Shown here piece by piece: positions 28,105-38,982 of a DNA stretch of 64,000 nt; the first letter of the stretch is position 1, and every line of letters begins with the position of its first letter. The position numbers were made by a program, and so were the translations under genes. The DNA comes from Streptomyces sp. ALI-76-A. Its GTDB lineage: Bacteria; Actinomycetota; Actinomycetes; Streptomycetales; Streptomycetaceae. A model generated the notes under the pieces. The model was not told the DNA's origin and did not search any database. It saw only the letters and a list, made by a program, of their open reading frames with translations. Where the stretch lies: the NCBI RefSeq assembly GCF_030287445.1, contig NZ_JASVWB010000002.1:496001-560000 (forward strand). Direction: 5' to 3'.

Positions 28105-29628
28105 CTACTTCAGGTGGGTGTCGACGTCGATCAGGGAGCGCTCGCGGGGGTCGAGGAGCACACCCTCGACCTTGCCGGCGATGCCCTGGACGACCTTCTC
28201 GTGGACCAGCGGCACGACGGCGTCGGTGCGCAGGATCTCCGCCTCGGCGGACATGATCTCCTGCTGCCGCCGCGCCGTATCGCCTTGTCCGGCGGCGGAC
28301 TTGATGGCCTGGTCGACCCCGGCGTCCTTCAGCCCGGCGATGTTGTAGACGCCGTCGCTCGTGTAGTCGCTGGCGAGGTAGGCGACGGCGTCGCCGGTGT
28401 CGAGGAGGGTGACGCGGGAGAAGACGAGAGCGTCGTACTCGCCGGCGAGGAGGTCGGCCTCCATCTGCGTGTACTCGCGCACGTCCTGCTTCACGGTGAA
28501 CCCGGCCTTCTCCAGCTGCTGCTGGAGGACGCTCGCGGCCTCGGGGAGTTCGGCGCGGTTGGTGTAGGTGGCCAGGCGCACGGTCCTGCCCTTGGTGTTC
28601 GCCTTCACCCGCGCGGCCGTCGCGGCCGTGGCGCGCCCGGTCACCTCGACCCTCTTGTCGGCGGCCCAGGGGACGGCGGGCCCGAACAGGCCCTCGGCGG
28701 GGTCGGCGTACCCGCCGAAGACGGAGTCGACCAGGGCGGAGCCGTCCACGGCCTCGCGGACGGACGCGCGCAGCGCCGCGTCGGTGAAGACTCCGCTTCG
28801 GGTGTTGAGGATCAGGCTGTCGGTCCGCACGGAGGGCACCTCGTGGCGGGTGTCCTCGTCCAGCAGCTTCGCCTGGGCGGTGGGTATCCACTCGGCGATG
28901 TCGACGTCGCCGCCGCGCAGGGCGTTGGCGCGGGCGGTGCCGTCGGCTATCCAGGTCACGTCGATGCCGGACGCCTTGGCCCTGCCGCCCCAGTAGCCGT
29001 CGAAGCGGTCGAGTGCGGCCTTGGTCTTCCCGGTGAGCTCGGTGATCTCGAAGGGGCCCGTCCCGGTGCCCACCGGGCTGACGGTGCCGTCCTTGCCGTA
29101 CGCCTTCGGGGAGAGGATGCCGAGGGCGGGGCTGGCCAGCCGCAGCGGGAGCACCGGGTCGGCGGTCTTGGTGGTGATGGTGACGGTGTCGGTGTCGTCC
29201 GCCCGCACGGCGAGGGTCACGTCGCTGAGGACACGGGGCTTGGTCTCGGCGGAGTCGGCGTGGCCGAGGGCGTTCACGACCGACTCGGCGGTGACGTCGG
29301 TGCCGTCCTGGAACACGGCCTTTCGCAGTTCGAAGGTCCAGGTGGTGGCGTTCTTCCGGGTCCACGACTTCGCCAGTGCGGGCGCGGCGGTCCCGCCCTC
29401 GTCCAGCGCCGTCAGGCCCTCGGCGACGGACAGTTTGCTCAGCACGGTGGCGTCGTTGCTGTACGGCGACAGGGCCTGCGCCGGCGGCACCGCGAGCGCG
29501 ACCTTCAGCCGCCCGCCCGACCCGCCCTCGGCGTCCGTCTCCGAGCCGTCCTCCGCCGACACGAAACAGCCGGCCAGCAACGGGGGGAGAGCGAGCGCCG
29601 CGAAGAGGCCGCGGTAGGTCCTGCGCAT
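28105..29628 (-). CDS. Opp/Dpp/Nik-type ABC transporter substrate-binding lipoprotein
   Basis: 507 residues of the SBP family 5. Lipobox LLAGC (Cys21) after a short signal. Family features: LSVAEGLTALDEGGTAAPALAKSWTRK, TWTFELRKAVFQDGT, TGPFEITEL and FTDAALRASVREAVDGSALV. Substrates of this family are peptides, metals or metallophores. The iron-box-like sequence in the promoter makes a metal-chelate or siderophore-related substrate plausible, but this is inference. First gene of a two-gene operon with the fused permease. Confidence 0.9.
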   Translation of the reverse strand: MRRTYRGLFAALALPPLLAGCFVSAEDGSETDAEGGSGGRLKVALAVPPAQALSPYSNDATVLSKLSVAEGLTALDEGGTAAPALAKSWTRKNATTWTFELRKAVFQDGTDVTAESVVNALGHADSAETKPRVLSDVTLAVRADDTDTVTITTKTADPVLPLRLASPALGILSPKAYGKDGTVSPVGTGTGPFEITELTGKTKAALDRFDGYWGGRAKASGIDVTWIADGTARANALRGGDVDIAEWIPTAQAKLLDEDTRHEVPSVRTDSLILNTRSGVFTDAALRASVREAVDGSALVDSVFGGYADPAEGLFGPAVPWAADKRVEVTGRATAATAARVKANTKGRTVRLATYTNRAELPEAASVLQQQLEKAGFTVKQDVREYTQMEADLLAGEYDALVFSRVTLLDTGDAVAYLASDYTSDGVYNIAGLKDAGVDQAIKSAAGQGDTARRQQEIMSAEAEILRTDAVVPLVHEKVVQGIAGKVEGVLLDPRERSLIDVDTHLK

Positions 29629-29702
29629 GGTGGTTCCTGTCGTACGGGAGTGACGGTGGCGCGCCCCAGCGCCGGACGGGCGGAAGGGGCCGAGTCAGCA
29701 TA

Positions 29703-29721
29703 TAAGGCAAGCCTTACATGA
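29703..29721 (-). promoter_or_regulatory. Iron-box-like (DmdR/IdeR-type) operator
   Basis: TAAGGCAAGCCTTACATGA matches the 19-bp DtxR/IdeR-type consensus (TWAGGTWAGSCTWACCTWA) at 16 of 19 positions by my count, with a perfect dyad core TAAGGC-AA-GCCTTA at 29703-29716. It lies 75 bp upstream of the binding-protein start, and a TATATG-like -10 follows on the minus strand. Consistent with iron-dependent repression of the importer. Confidence 0.5.
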
Positions 29722-30031
29722 CTTGCTCCCCGGTAGGTGAAATCTCAACGACTGAGATCGAATCAGCGTGCGGGGACCCGCTCAACGGATCGTCACGCCA
29801 GGTCGCGAGCGGCAAGGTCCGGTGGGCGAGGCGTCGGCGGCTCCGGCGGGCCCGGAGCGCTGCGCCGACGGGCCGCGGAGCGCTCCGAGCGAGCCGGTCA
29901 GAGCGGACAGGTTCCGTCCAGCGCGTGACCAGGGAGGGGTTGTTCTTGTCGGCGTCACGGGGGGACCGCACAGGAACGGGCTGAAACGCCGCGGCGGACG
30001 CCCCCGGCTTCGGCAAGGTGGGTGAGGCGGC

Positions 30032-30229
30032 GTACTCGACCAGTCGGAACAGGGACTCGCAGAGAGCGAGGTCGATCCACTCGCCGTCGAACCCGGGGTC
30101 GTGGTCGCGGCGGTGGAGGGCGGCGAGGACGGCGTAGGCGCCCATCAGGCCGGTCACGGCGTCGCCGTGACAGAAGCCGGTGTGCACGTGCGGGCCGTCG
30201 GGAAAGCCGGTCAGGTGGACGACTCCGCT
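30032..30229 (-). pseudogene. CoA-transferase family III (CaiB/BaiF) gene fragment
   Basis: On the minus strand 30229-30032 encodes SGVVHLTGFPDGP...HGDAVTGLMGAYAVLAALHRRD and GEWIDLALCESLFRLVEY, the typical middle segment of class III CoA-transferases. The flanking frame on both sides has no family resemblance and there is no proper start, so only about 66 codons of a ~400-codon gene survive. Around it, 29722-30031 and 30230-30754 show no other gene. Confidence 0.65.
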
Positions 30230-30754
30230 GCGCCGGCAGGCCGGCGACGTCAGCTCCTGATGGACGGACGCCCTCGCTCGGTCTGACGGCAGGGCGGCTT
30301 CACCCCGGACGTCACGTCGCCGACACCGGTTCCGGCCCACCTCGACGGCCGCCCCCTCCCCCGCCCTCCGGGCAGCCCGTCACCAGTGCCTGTTCCCGGG
30401 CGGTGCCCTCGCCGCGTCGGGCGGGTCCAGCCTCAACGGGACCGCCGCACCGGGCGTGACGTGACCGGCGCCGGGCGCCCGGGTGGCGTCCGGCGCCGCT
30501 CCATGGCCTCGATGCCTCCGACCGCGCTGCGGCGTTCACAGAACCGGCGTACACGAGCAGGTCTGCGCGTGGCCGACCGCAAGATTCGGCCGGTCCCACG
30601 ATCGAAGCGCAGCCCGTCACACCATCACCCCGGACTATAGAGAGACAGCCGAACATGTCAACACATGGAGATTCGCCGACTCCGAGCGCGCGCGGGCCAG
30701 GTGCGAGGCGCCGAGAGGCGATCGACGCCGACCGGCTTCCGGACACCGATCGAG

Positions 30755-30766
30755 CGAAACATTTCG
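30755..30766. promoter_or_regulatory. CGAAA-CA-TTTCG palindrome upstream of xylanolytic operon
   Basis: A perfect 5-bp dyad with a 2-nt centre, ending 28 bases upstream of a promoter-like -35 element. It resembles the GAAA/TTTC palindromes known in front of Streptomyces xylanase genes and is the likely regulator site for the GH43 and GH10-GH62 genes. Confidence 0.5.
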
Positions 30767-30794
30767 ACGTGAGAACCGAATCATGCGAGGGGTA

Positions 30795-30822
30795 TTGACG
30801 CGGCGTACCGGCCTCCTATCAT
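30795..30822 (+). promoter_or_regulatory. Probable vegetative promoter of GH43/GH10-GH62 operon
   Basis: TTGACG (30795-30800) and TATCAT (30817-30822) with 16-bp spacing, about 120 bases before the GH43 start and just downstream of the CGAAACATTTCG palindrome. Confidence 0.5.
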
Positions 30823-30945
30823 CCAGAGTGCTCGGTGTGCCGATCGACGTTCGACATGCCGAACGGCACCTGCCGCTCAGTCCTGTGACTGACGGTGACT
30901 CCACGCGCCACCTCCAACGACCCGGCCGCGCAAGGAGAACGCCCT

Positions 30946-34712
<3,767 letters not shown>

Positions 34713-34726
34713 GCGACAGTGCCGCG

Positions 34727-34753
34727 GGGAGCGCTTCCGGAGGGAGCGCTCCC
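34727..34753. promoter_or_regulatory. Paired CebR-like operator upstream of GH6 cellulase
   Basis: GGGAGCGCTCCC (34742-34753) is a perfect palindrome matching the core of the known CebR site TGGGAGCGCTCCCA; an imperfect copy, GGGAGCGCTTCC (34727-34738), precedes it by three bases. The pair lies 55-81 bases before the cellulase start. Cellobiose-responsive repression by CebR is expected. Confidence 0.7.
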
Positions 34754-34807
34754 CCATGCTCACCGCCGACCATCGGACGCACCCCTGTCAGAAACCGAGG
34801 TACCGTC

Positions 34808-35773
34808 ATGCACCGCAGACTGCTCGCCCTGGTGGCAGCCCTCTCCTCGCTGCCGCTGGCGCTCGCCGCCGCACCGTCCGCCCACGCGGCCGACCCGACG
34901 ACCATGACCAACGGGTTCTACGTCGACCCCGACTCCAGCGCGAAGCGGTGGGCCGCCGCCAACCCCGGTGACGGCCGGGCGCCCGCGATCAACGCCTCCA
35001 TCGCCAACACCCCGACGGCCCGCTGGTTCGGCTCCTGGAGCGGCACCATCGGCACCGCCACCGGCGCGTACGTGGGCGCCGCGGACGCCCAGGACAAGCT
35101 GCCCATCCTCGTCGCCTACAACATCTACCACCGCGACTACTGCGGCGGGCATTCCGCGGGCGGAGCCTCCTCGCCGTCCGCCTACAGGAGCTGGATCGCA
35201 CAGTTCGCGGGCGGTATCGCGGCCCGCCCGGCCATCGTCGTCCTCGAACCGGACTCCCTCGGGGACTACGGCTGTATGACCCAGGCCCAGATCGACGAAC
35301 GCGAGGCCATGCTCACCGGCGCGCTCGCCGAGTTCAACCGCCAGGCTCCCCACACCTGGGTCTATCTCGACGCCGGCAACCCGGCCTGGGCGAGCGCGGC
35401 GACCATGGCCCGGCGTCTCCACGAAGCCGGCCTCGGACAGGCCCACGGCTTCTCGCTCAACGTCTCCAACTACCTGACCACGGCCGAGAACACCGCGTAC
35501 GGCAACGCCGTCAACGGTGAACTCAAGGCCCGCTACGGCTACACCAAGCCGTTCGTCGTGGACACCAGCCGCAACGGCAACGGTTCCAACGGCCAGTGGT
35601 GCAACCCCTCAGGCCGCCGCATCGGCACCCCCACCCGGCTGGGCGGAGGCGCCGAGATGCTCCTGTGGATCAAGGTTCCGGGCGAGTCCGACGGCAACTG
35701 CGGCGTCGGAACCGGCTCCTCGGCCGGACAGTTCCTCCCCGAGGTCGCCTACAAGATGATCTACGGCTACTGA
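34808..35773 (+). CDS. Secreted GH6 cellulase (endo-beta-1,4-glucanase type)
   Basis: 321 residues with signal peptide (cleaved near AHA-ADP) and a lone GH6 domain without cellulose-binding module. Catalytic acid Asp149 is in VVLEPDSLGD; Asp110 in YNIYHRDYC and Asp252 in VDTSRNGNG are the other conserved acids; Cys pairs Cys112/Cys156 and Cys265/Cys298 match the family disulfides. The compact size and Streptomyces/Thermobifida-like sequence suggest an endoglucanase. GAGG precedes ATG 34808. It lies behind a CebR-like double operator. Confidence 0.93.
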   Translation: MHRRLLALVAALSSLPLALAAAPSAHAADPTTMTNGFYVDPDSSAKRWAAANPGDGRAPAINASIANTPTARWFGSWSGTIGTATGAYVGAADAQDKLPILVAYNIYHRDYCGGHSAGGASSPSAYRSWIAQFAGGIAARPAIVVLEPDSLGDYGCMTQAQIDEREAMLTGALAEFNRQAPHTWVYLDAGNPAWASAATMARRLHEAGLGQAHGFSLNVSNYLTTAENTAYGNAVNGELKARYGYTKPFVVDTSRNGNGSNGQWCNPSGRRIGTPTRLGGGAEMLLWIKVPGESDGNCGVGTGSSAGQFLPEVAYKMIYGY

Positions 35774-35892
35774 TCGGGGCGCTCGGGCGCAGTTCCGGTA
35801 CCGGGGCAGGGGCCAGAGGGTCGGACGGGTGCGGCGGCTTGTCCTGTCGTCCCCACGGCAGTGTCGGCGGGTCGGCGTGCCGACGACGCACC

Positions 35893-36636
35893 TCAAGCCG
35901 TACGCCGCTTGAACAGCGGTCCCGAAACGGCCGCCGAGGCGGCGAGGATGCCCGTGCACCAGGCGAGCGCCACCCACCCGGTCGAGCCCACCGGCTGCCC
36001 GAGCAGCAGTCCGCGTACCGCCTCGATGACATGGGTGACGGGCTGGTGGGCGGCGAAGCCCTGGAGCCACGACGGCATGGTGTCGGTCGGCACGAAGGCG
36101 CTGCTCGGGTAGGGCAGGAAGCTCACGAAGAAGGTGAAACCCCCGGCTGCCTCGGGGGACTTGACGAGCAACCCCACCGCGGCGGACAGCCAGGAGAGCG
36201 CCGCGATGTAGGCGACCAGGAGGCCGACCGCGGCGAGCCAGCCGCCCGGACCGGCAGAAGGCCGGAAGCCGATCGCGAAGGCGAGTGCGAGGACCAGGGC
36301 GGTGGCGATCAGGTTCCGGGCCGTGGAGGCGAGGACGTGGCCCGCCAGGATGGCGGTGCCGCCGACGTCGAGGGACCGGAAGCGGTCGATGATGCCGCCC
36401 TTGAGGTCCTCGGTGACGGCCACGGCGGTGCTGGCCGAGCCGAAACCCGCGCACAGCAGCAGGACGCCGGGGACGACGTAAGTGACGTACTCCATACCGG
36501 TGTTGATGGCTCCGCCGAAGAAGTACACGAAGATCAGGAGCAGCATGACCGGGAGCGCCATGGCCGTGATCAGGGCGTCGACGTTGCGGCGGCTGAGCCG
36601 GACGGAGCGGCCGGCCATGATGAGTGCGTCAGACAT
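35893..36636 (-). CDS. ABC-2 type exporter permease (DrrB-like)
   Basis: 247 residues, six predicted membrane segments (first at ALITAMALPVMLLLIFVYFFGG), with the ABC-2 features GMEYVTYVVPGVLLLCAGFG and PYPSSAFVPTDTMPSWLQGFAAHQPVTHVIEAVRGLL. It pairs with the DrrA-like ATPase whose gene overlaps its start by eight bases; GGAG is placed seven bases before ATG 36636. Role: export of a drug or lipophilic compound, substrate unknown. Confidence 0.92.
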   Translation of the reverse strand: MSDALIMAGRSVRLSRRNVDALITAMALPVMLLLIFVYFFGGAINTGMEYVTYVVPGVLLLCAGFGSASTAVAVTEDLKGGIIDRFRSLDVGGTAILAGHVLASTARNLIATALVLALAFAIGFRPSAGPGGWLAAVGLLVAYIAALSWLSAAVGLLVKSPEAAGGFTFFVSFLPYPSSAFVPTDTMPSWLQGFAAHQPVTHVIEAVRGLLLGQPVGSTGWVALAWCTGILAASAAVSGPLFKRRTA

Positions 36637-37597
36637 GGCTGGGCTCCTGCCGTGCGGGCTGTGCGGACTTCGTGAGGGTGAGGAAGACGTCGTCGAGGGT
36701 GGTGGTGTTCAGTGAGAACCGTTCGATGACCGTGCCGTCGGGGTCCAACGCGTCGAGCAGCGCCCGCACCTGGGGCGCACCGCCGTCGGTGAGGAAGCCC
36801 AGGGTGCGGGTCTCGGGCTCGCTGTACACCGCCTGTGGCGCCAGGCGCAGACAGGCGGCCGGGTCGGTCAGGACGACATCGAGGCGGTGGCCCGCGACGC
36901 GCCGCTTCAGCTCCTCGGAGGTGCCTTCGGCGACCAGCTCGCCGCCGTGAAGCACGGCGACCCGGTCCGCCAACCGGTCGGCCTCCTCCAGGTACTGGGT
37001 GGTCAGGAAGACCGTCGTGCCCCGCGCCGACAGCTCGCGCACCACGCTCCACAGCTCCTGGCGGCCGCGCGGGTCGAGGCCCGTCGTCGGCTCGTCCAGG
37101 AAGATCACTTCGGGTCGGCCCACCAGGGACGCCGCCAGGTCGAGGCGCCGCCGCATGCCTCCCGAGTACGTCTTGACCAGGCGGTCGGCGGCATCGGCGA
37201 GGTCGAAGCGGTCCAGGAGTTCAGTGGCCCGGGTGCGTGCGGCGGCACGGGAGACGCGGGCGCCGCCGTGGGCGCGGGCGAGCCGGGCCGTCATCCGGAG
37301 GTTCTCCGCACCGGTCTGCATCTCGTCCACCGCCGCGAACTGGCCGGTGAGGCTGATCGCGCGACGGGCCCGGGCCCGCTCGGTGCGCAGGTCGTGCCCG
37401 GCGACCCTGGCGGTGCCCGCGTCGGCCTCGGTGAGCGTGGCCAGGATGCGCACGGTGGTGGTCTTGCCCGCGCCGTTCGGGCCGAGCAGGGCGTACACGG
37501 TGCCGCGCGCCACGGCCAGGTCGAGACCGCGCAGGACCTCGACCTTTCCGTAGGTCTTGCGGAGGCCGGTGGCCTCGATGGCGGGTGCGTCGGGCAT
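36629..37597 (-). CDS. ABC exporter ATPase (DrrA-like)
   Basis: 322 residues with Walker A GPNGAGKTTT (about 38-47), signature YSGGMRRRLDLA, Walker B VIFLDEPTTGLD and the DrrA-type C-terminal extension. Divergent from a TetR regulator across the double operator at 37623-37662, which most likely controls both. The exporter-regulator trio sits between polysaccharidase genes without evident functional link. Confidence 0.95.
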   Translation of the reverse strand: MPDAPAIEATGLRKTYGKVEVLRGLDLAVARGTVYALLGPNGAGKTTTVRILATLTEADAGTARVAGHDLRTERARARRAISLTGQFAAVDEMQTGAENLRMTARLARAHGGARVSRAAARTRATELLDRFDLADAADRLVKTYSGGMRRRLDLAASLVGRPEVIFLDEPTTGLDPRGRQELWSVVRELSARGTTVFLTTQYLEEADRLADRVAVLHGGELVAEGTSEELKRRVAGHRLDVVLTDPAACLRLAPQAVYSEPETRTLGFLTDGGAPQVRALLDALDPDGTVIERFSLNTTTLDDVFLTLTKSAQPARQEPSHV

Positions 37598-37622
37598 GGC
37601 CTCGCCTCTCCACGACTACTTA

Positions 37623-37662
37623 CTGCGTAACCCTTACGCATTATTGTGTAAGGGTTACGCAG
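37623..37662. promoter_or_regulatory. Double TetR operator in divergent promoter
   Basis: Perfect 15-bp inverted repeats (CTGCGTAACCCTTAC at 37623-37637, complement at 37648-37662). Each arm is itself a dyad, GCGTAA-CCC-TTACGC (37625-37639) and GTGTAA-GGG-TTACGC (37646-37660), so two repressor dimers could bind. A TTGTGT-16 bp-TAGGAT promoter (37644-37671) reading toward the TetR gene overlaps the right site. Confidence 0.75.
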
Positions 37663-37730
37663 AACTAGGATGTGCGTCAAGCCTGGAGACCCGGGGAACA
37701 GTCCCGGACGCACAGAGGGAGGCGACGCGG

Positions 37731-38480
37731 ATGGCGGCGGACGAGGACACCGGCCTGCCCGCGAGCCTCGCGACGGCCTGGGGGTTCAGGGCGCGCCCCT
37801 CGAAGGGGCCGAAGCCGGGGCTCAGCCTGGACCGCATCGTGGCCGCTGCGGTGGGCGTCGCGGCCGCCGAGGGCATCGGGGCCGTGTCGATGGGGCGGGT
37901 CGCCAAGGAGCTCGCCGTCTCGCCGATGTCCCTCTACCGGTACGTCGGCGCCAAGGACGAGCTGTACATCCTCATGCAGGAGGCGGTCACGCCCGCGCCC
38001 CCCGAACCGCTGCCCGACGGAGCCGGGTGGCGCGCGGGGCTGACCCGGTGGGCACGGGCGCAGCGCGCGTTCTTCCACGAGAACCTGTGGCTCCTGCGGG
38101 TCCCTGTCTCCGGGCCGCCCGCGAGCCCGAAGTCGGTGGCATGGATGGAGTACGGTCTCGCGGCCCTCGACGGCACCGGGCTCGACGAGGGCACGAAACT
38201 CGGCGTGATCATGCTGGTCAGCGGCTATGTGCGCAACGAGGCGACGCTGATGTCCGACCTGGATGCCGCGTACACGGCGAGCGGGTACGCCCCCGACGAG
38301 GTCCTGCGCCGCTACCGGCGCACCCTCGCCGCCCTCACCGACCCGGAGCGCCACCCAGCCGTCACCCGCGTCCTCACATCCGACGCCCTGGACCAGGCGG
38401 ACGAGCAGGACGCGGACTTCGAGTTCGGACTCGGGGTCGTGCTCGACGGGGTGGCGGCACTGATCGCGCGGCGCGGGTAA
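37731..38480 (+). CDS. TetR-family regulator
   Basis: 249 residues. The TetR helix-turn-helix is at LDRIVAAAVGVAAAEGIGAVSMGRVAKELAVSPMSLYRYVGAKDEL (about 30-78), followed by a TetR_C_1-like ligand domain (WRAGLTRWARAQRAFFHENLWLL). ATG at 37731 has GGGAGG eight bases upstream; the frame continues upstream into the operator and is not used. It should repress the divergent DrrAB exporter and itself. Confidence 0.93.
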   Translation: MAADEDTGLPASLATAWGFRARPSKGPKPGLSLDRIVAAAVGVAAAEGIGAVSMGRVAKELAVSPMSLYRYVGAKDELYILMQEAVTPAPPEPLPDGAGWRAGLTRWARAQRAFFHENLWLLRVPVSGPPASPKSVAWMEYGLAALDGTGLDEGTKLGVIMLVSGYVRNEATLMSDLDAAYTASGYAPDEVLRRYRRTLAALTDPERHPAVTRVLTSDALDQADEQDADFEFGLGVVLDGVAALIARRG

Positions 38481-38594
38481 GGCGTCTCTCCCGGATCACC
38501 AATCCGCGCCCTGACCGACGCACCGCACGTCGCCCGGTCGGCTCGTCCGTCCTCACGAGCCGGACAGGCTGTCAGCCCCGGATCCGGCTCCCGC

Positions 38595-38629
38595 TCCGGA
38601 TCCGGATCCGGATCCGGATCCGGATCCGG
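38595..38629. repeat. TCCGGA hexamer repeat
   Basis: Almost six perfect tandem copies of the self-complementary hexamer TCCGGA, 115 bases downstream of the TetR stop. It could form a hairpin and may act as terminator, or be a simple-sequence expansion. Confidence 0.8.
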
Positions 38630-38647
38630 CGGGGCAAAAGCCGAATG

Positions 38648-38781
38648 TCGAAGCGCTTCAACAGCGGGTCGGGACTGACCGTTGTCAATAAGCCAGCCGC
38701 GGGAGCCCGCTGCCGCGGTCAGGACCCTTGCTTCAAGCACGCTTGAGCCGTTAACTTGCGCCTGGAATTGAAGCGCTTCGA
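38648..38781. promoter_or_regulatory. Operator cluster upstream of GH43 xylosidase
   Basis: Two identical palindromes GAAGCGCTTC (38650-38659 and 38770-38779), centred 120 bp apart, flank a third dyad TCAAGC-AC-GCTTGA (38733-38746). Possible promoter hexamers TTGCTT (38728-38733) and TTAACT (38751-38756) with 17-bp spacing bracket the middle dyad. The CG-centred symmetry is that of LacI-family sites; paired sites this far apart suggest looping. The rest of 38481-38982 shows only the hexamer repeat. Confidence 0.6.
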
Positions 38782-38982
38782 CGACCACGACCGGACCGGT
38801 GTTGTCCAACCCGTCACCCGGCACACCAACCGGGCCGTTTCCGCCTGGAAGCCCGAGACGGCCGAGCTGAGCCACCCCCGCCCACCACGCCGTCCGCCGT
38901 CCCGTTCCCATCACCCGCACGGCCCCCGGCGCTCTCTGAGCCACCCACGCCCGCATCACGAACCGACGAAAGGACCTCTCGG

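Noticed and set aside
26945..29710. 921-codon minus-strand open frame over the permease and binding-protein genes
   Set aside because: Overlaps both real genes in another frame and is almost pure Arg/Pro/Gly; typical high-GC shadow.
29876..29887. CGGAGCGCTCCG, similar to the CebR core
   Set aside because: Flanks differ from the CebR consensus and no sugar gene starts nearby; probably chance in GC-rich DNA.
30654..30667. CATGT-CAAC-ACATG dyad upstream of the GH43 gene
   Set aside because: Short arms and far from the promoter; weaker than the CGAAACATTTCG palindrome nearby.
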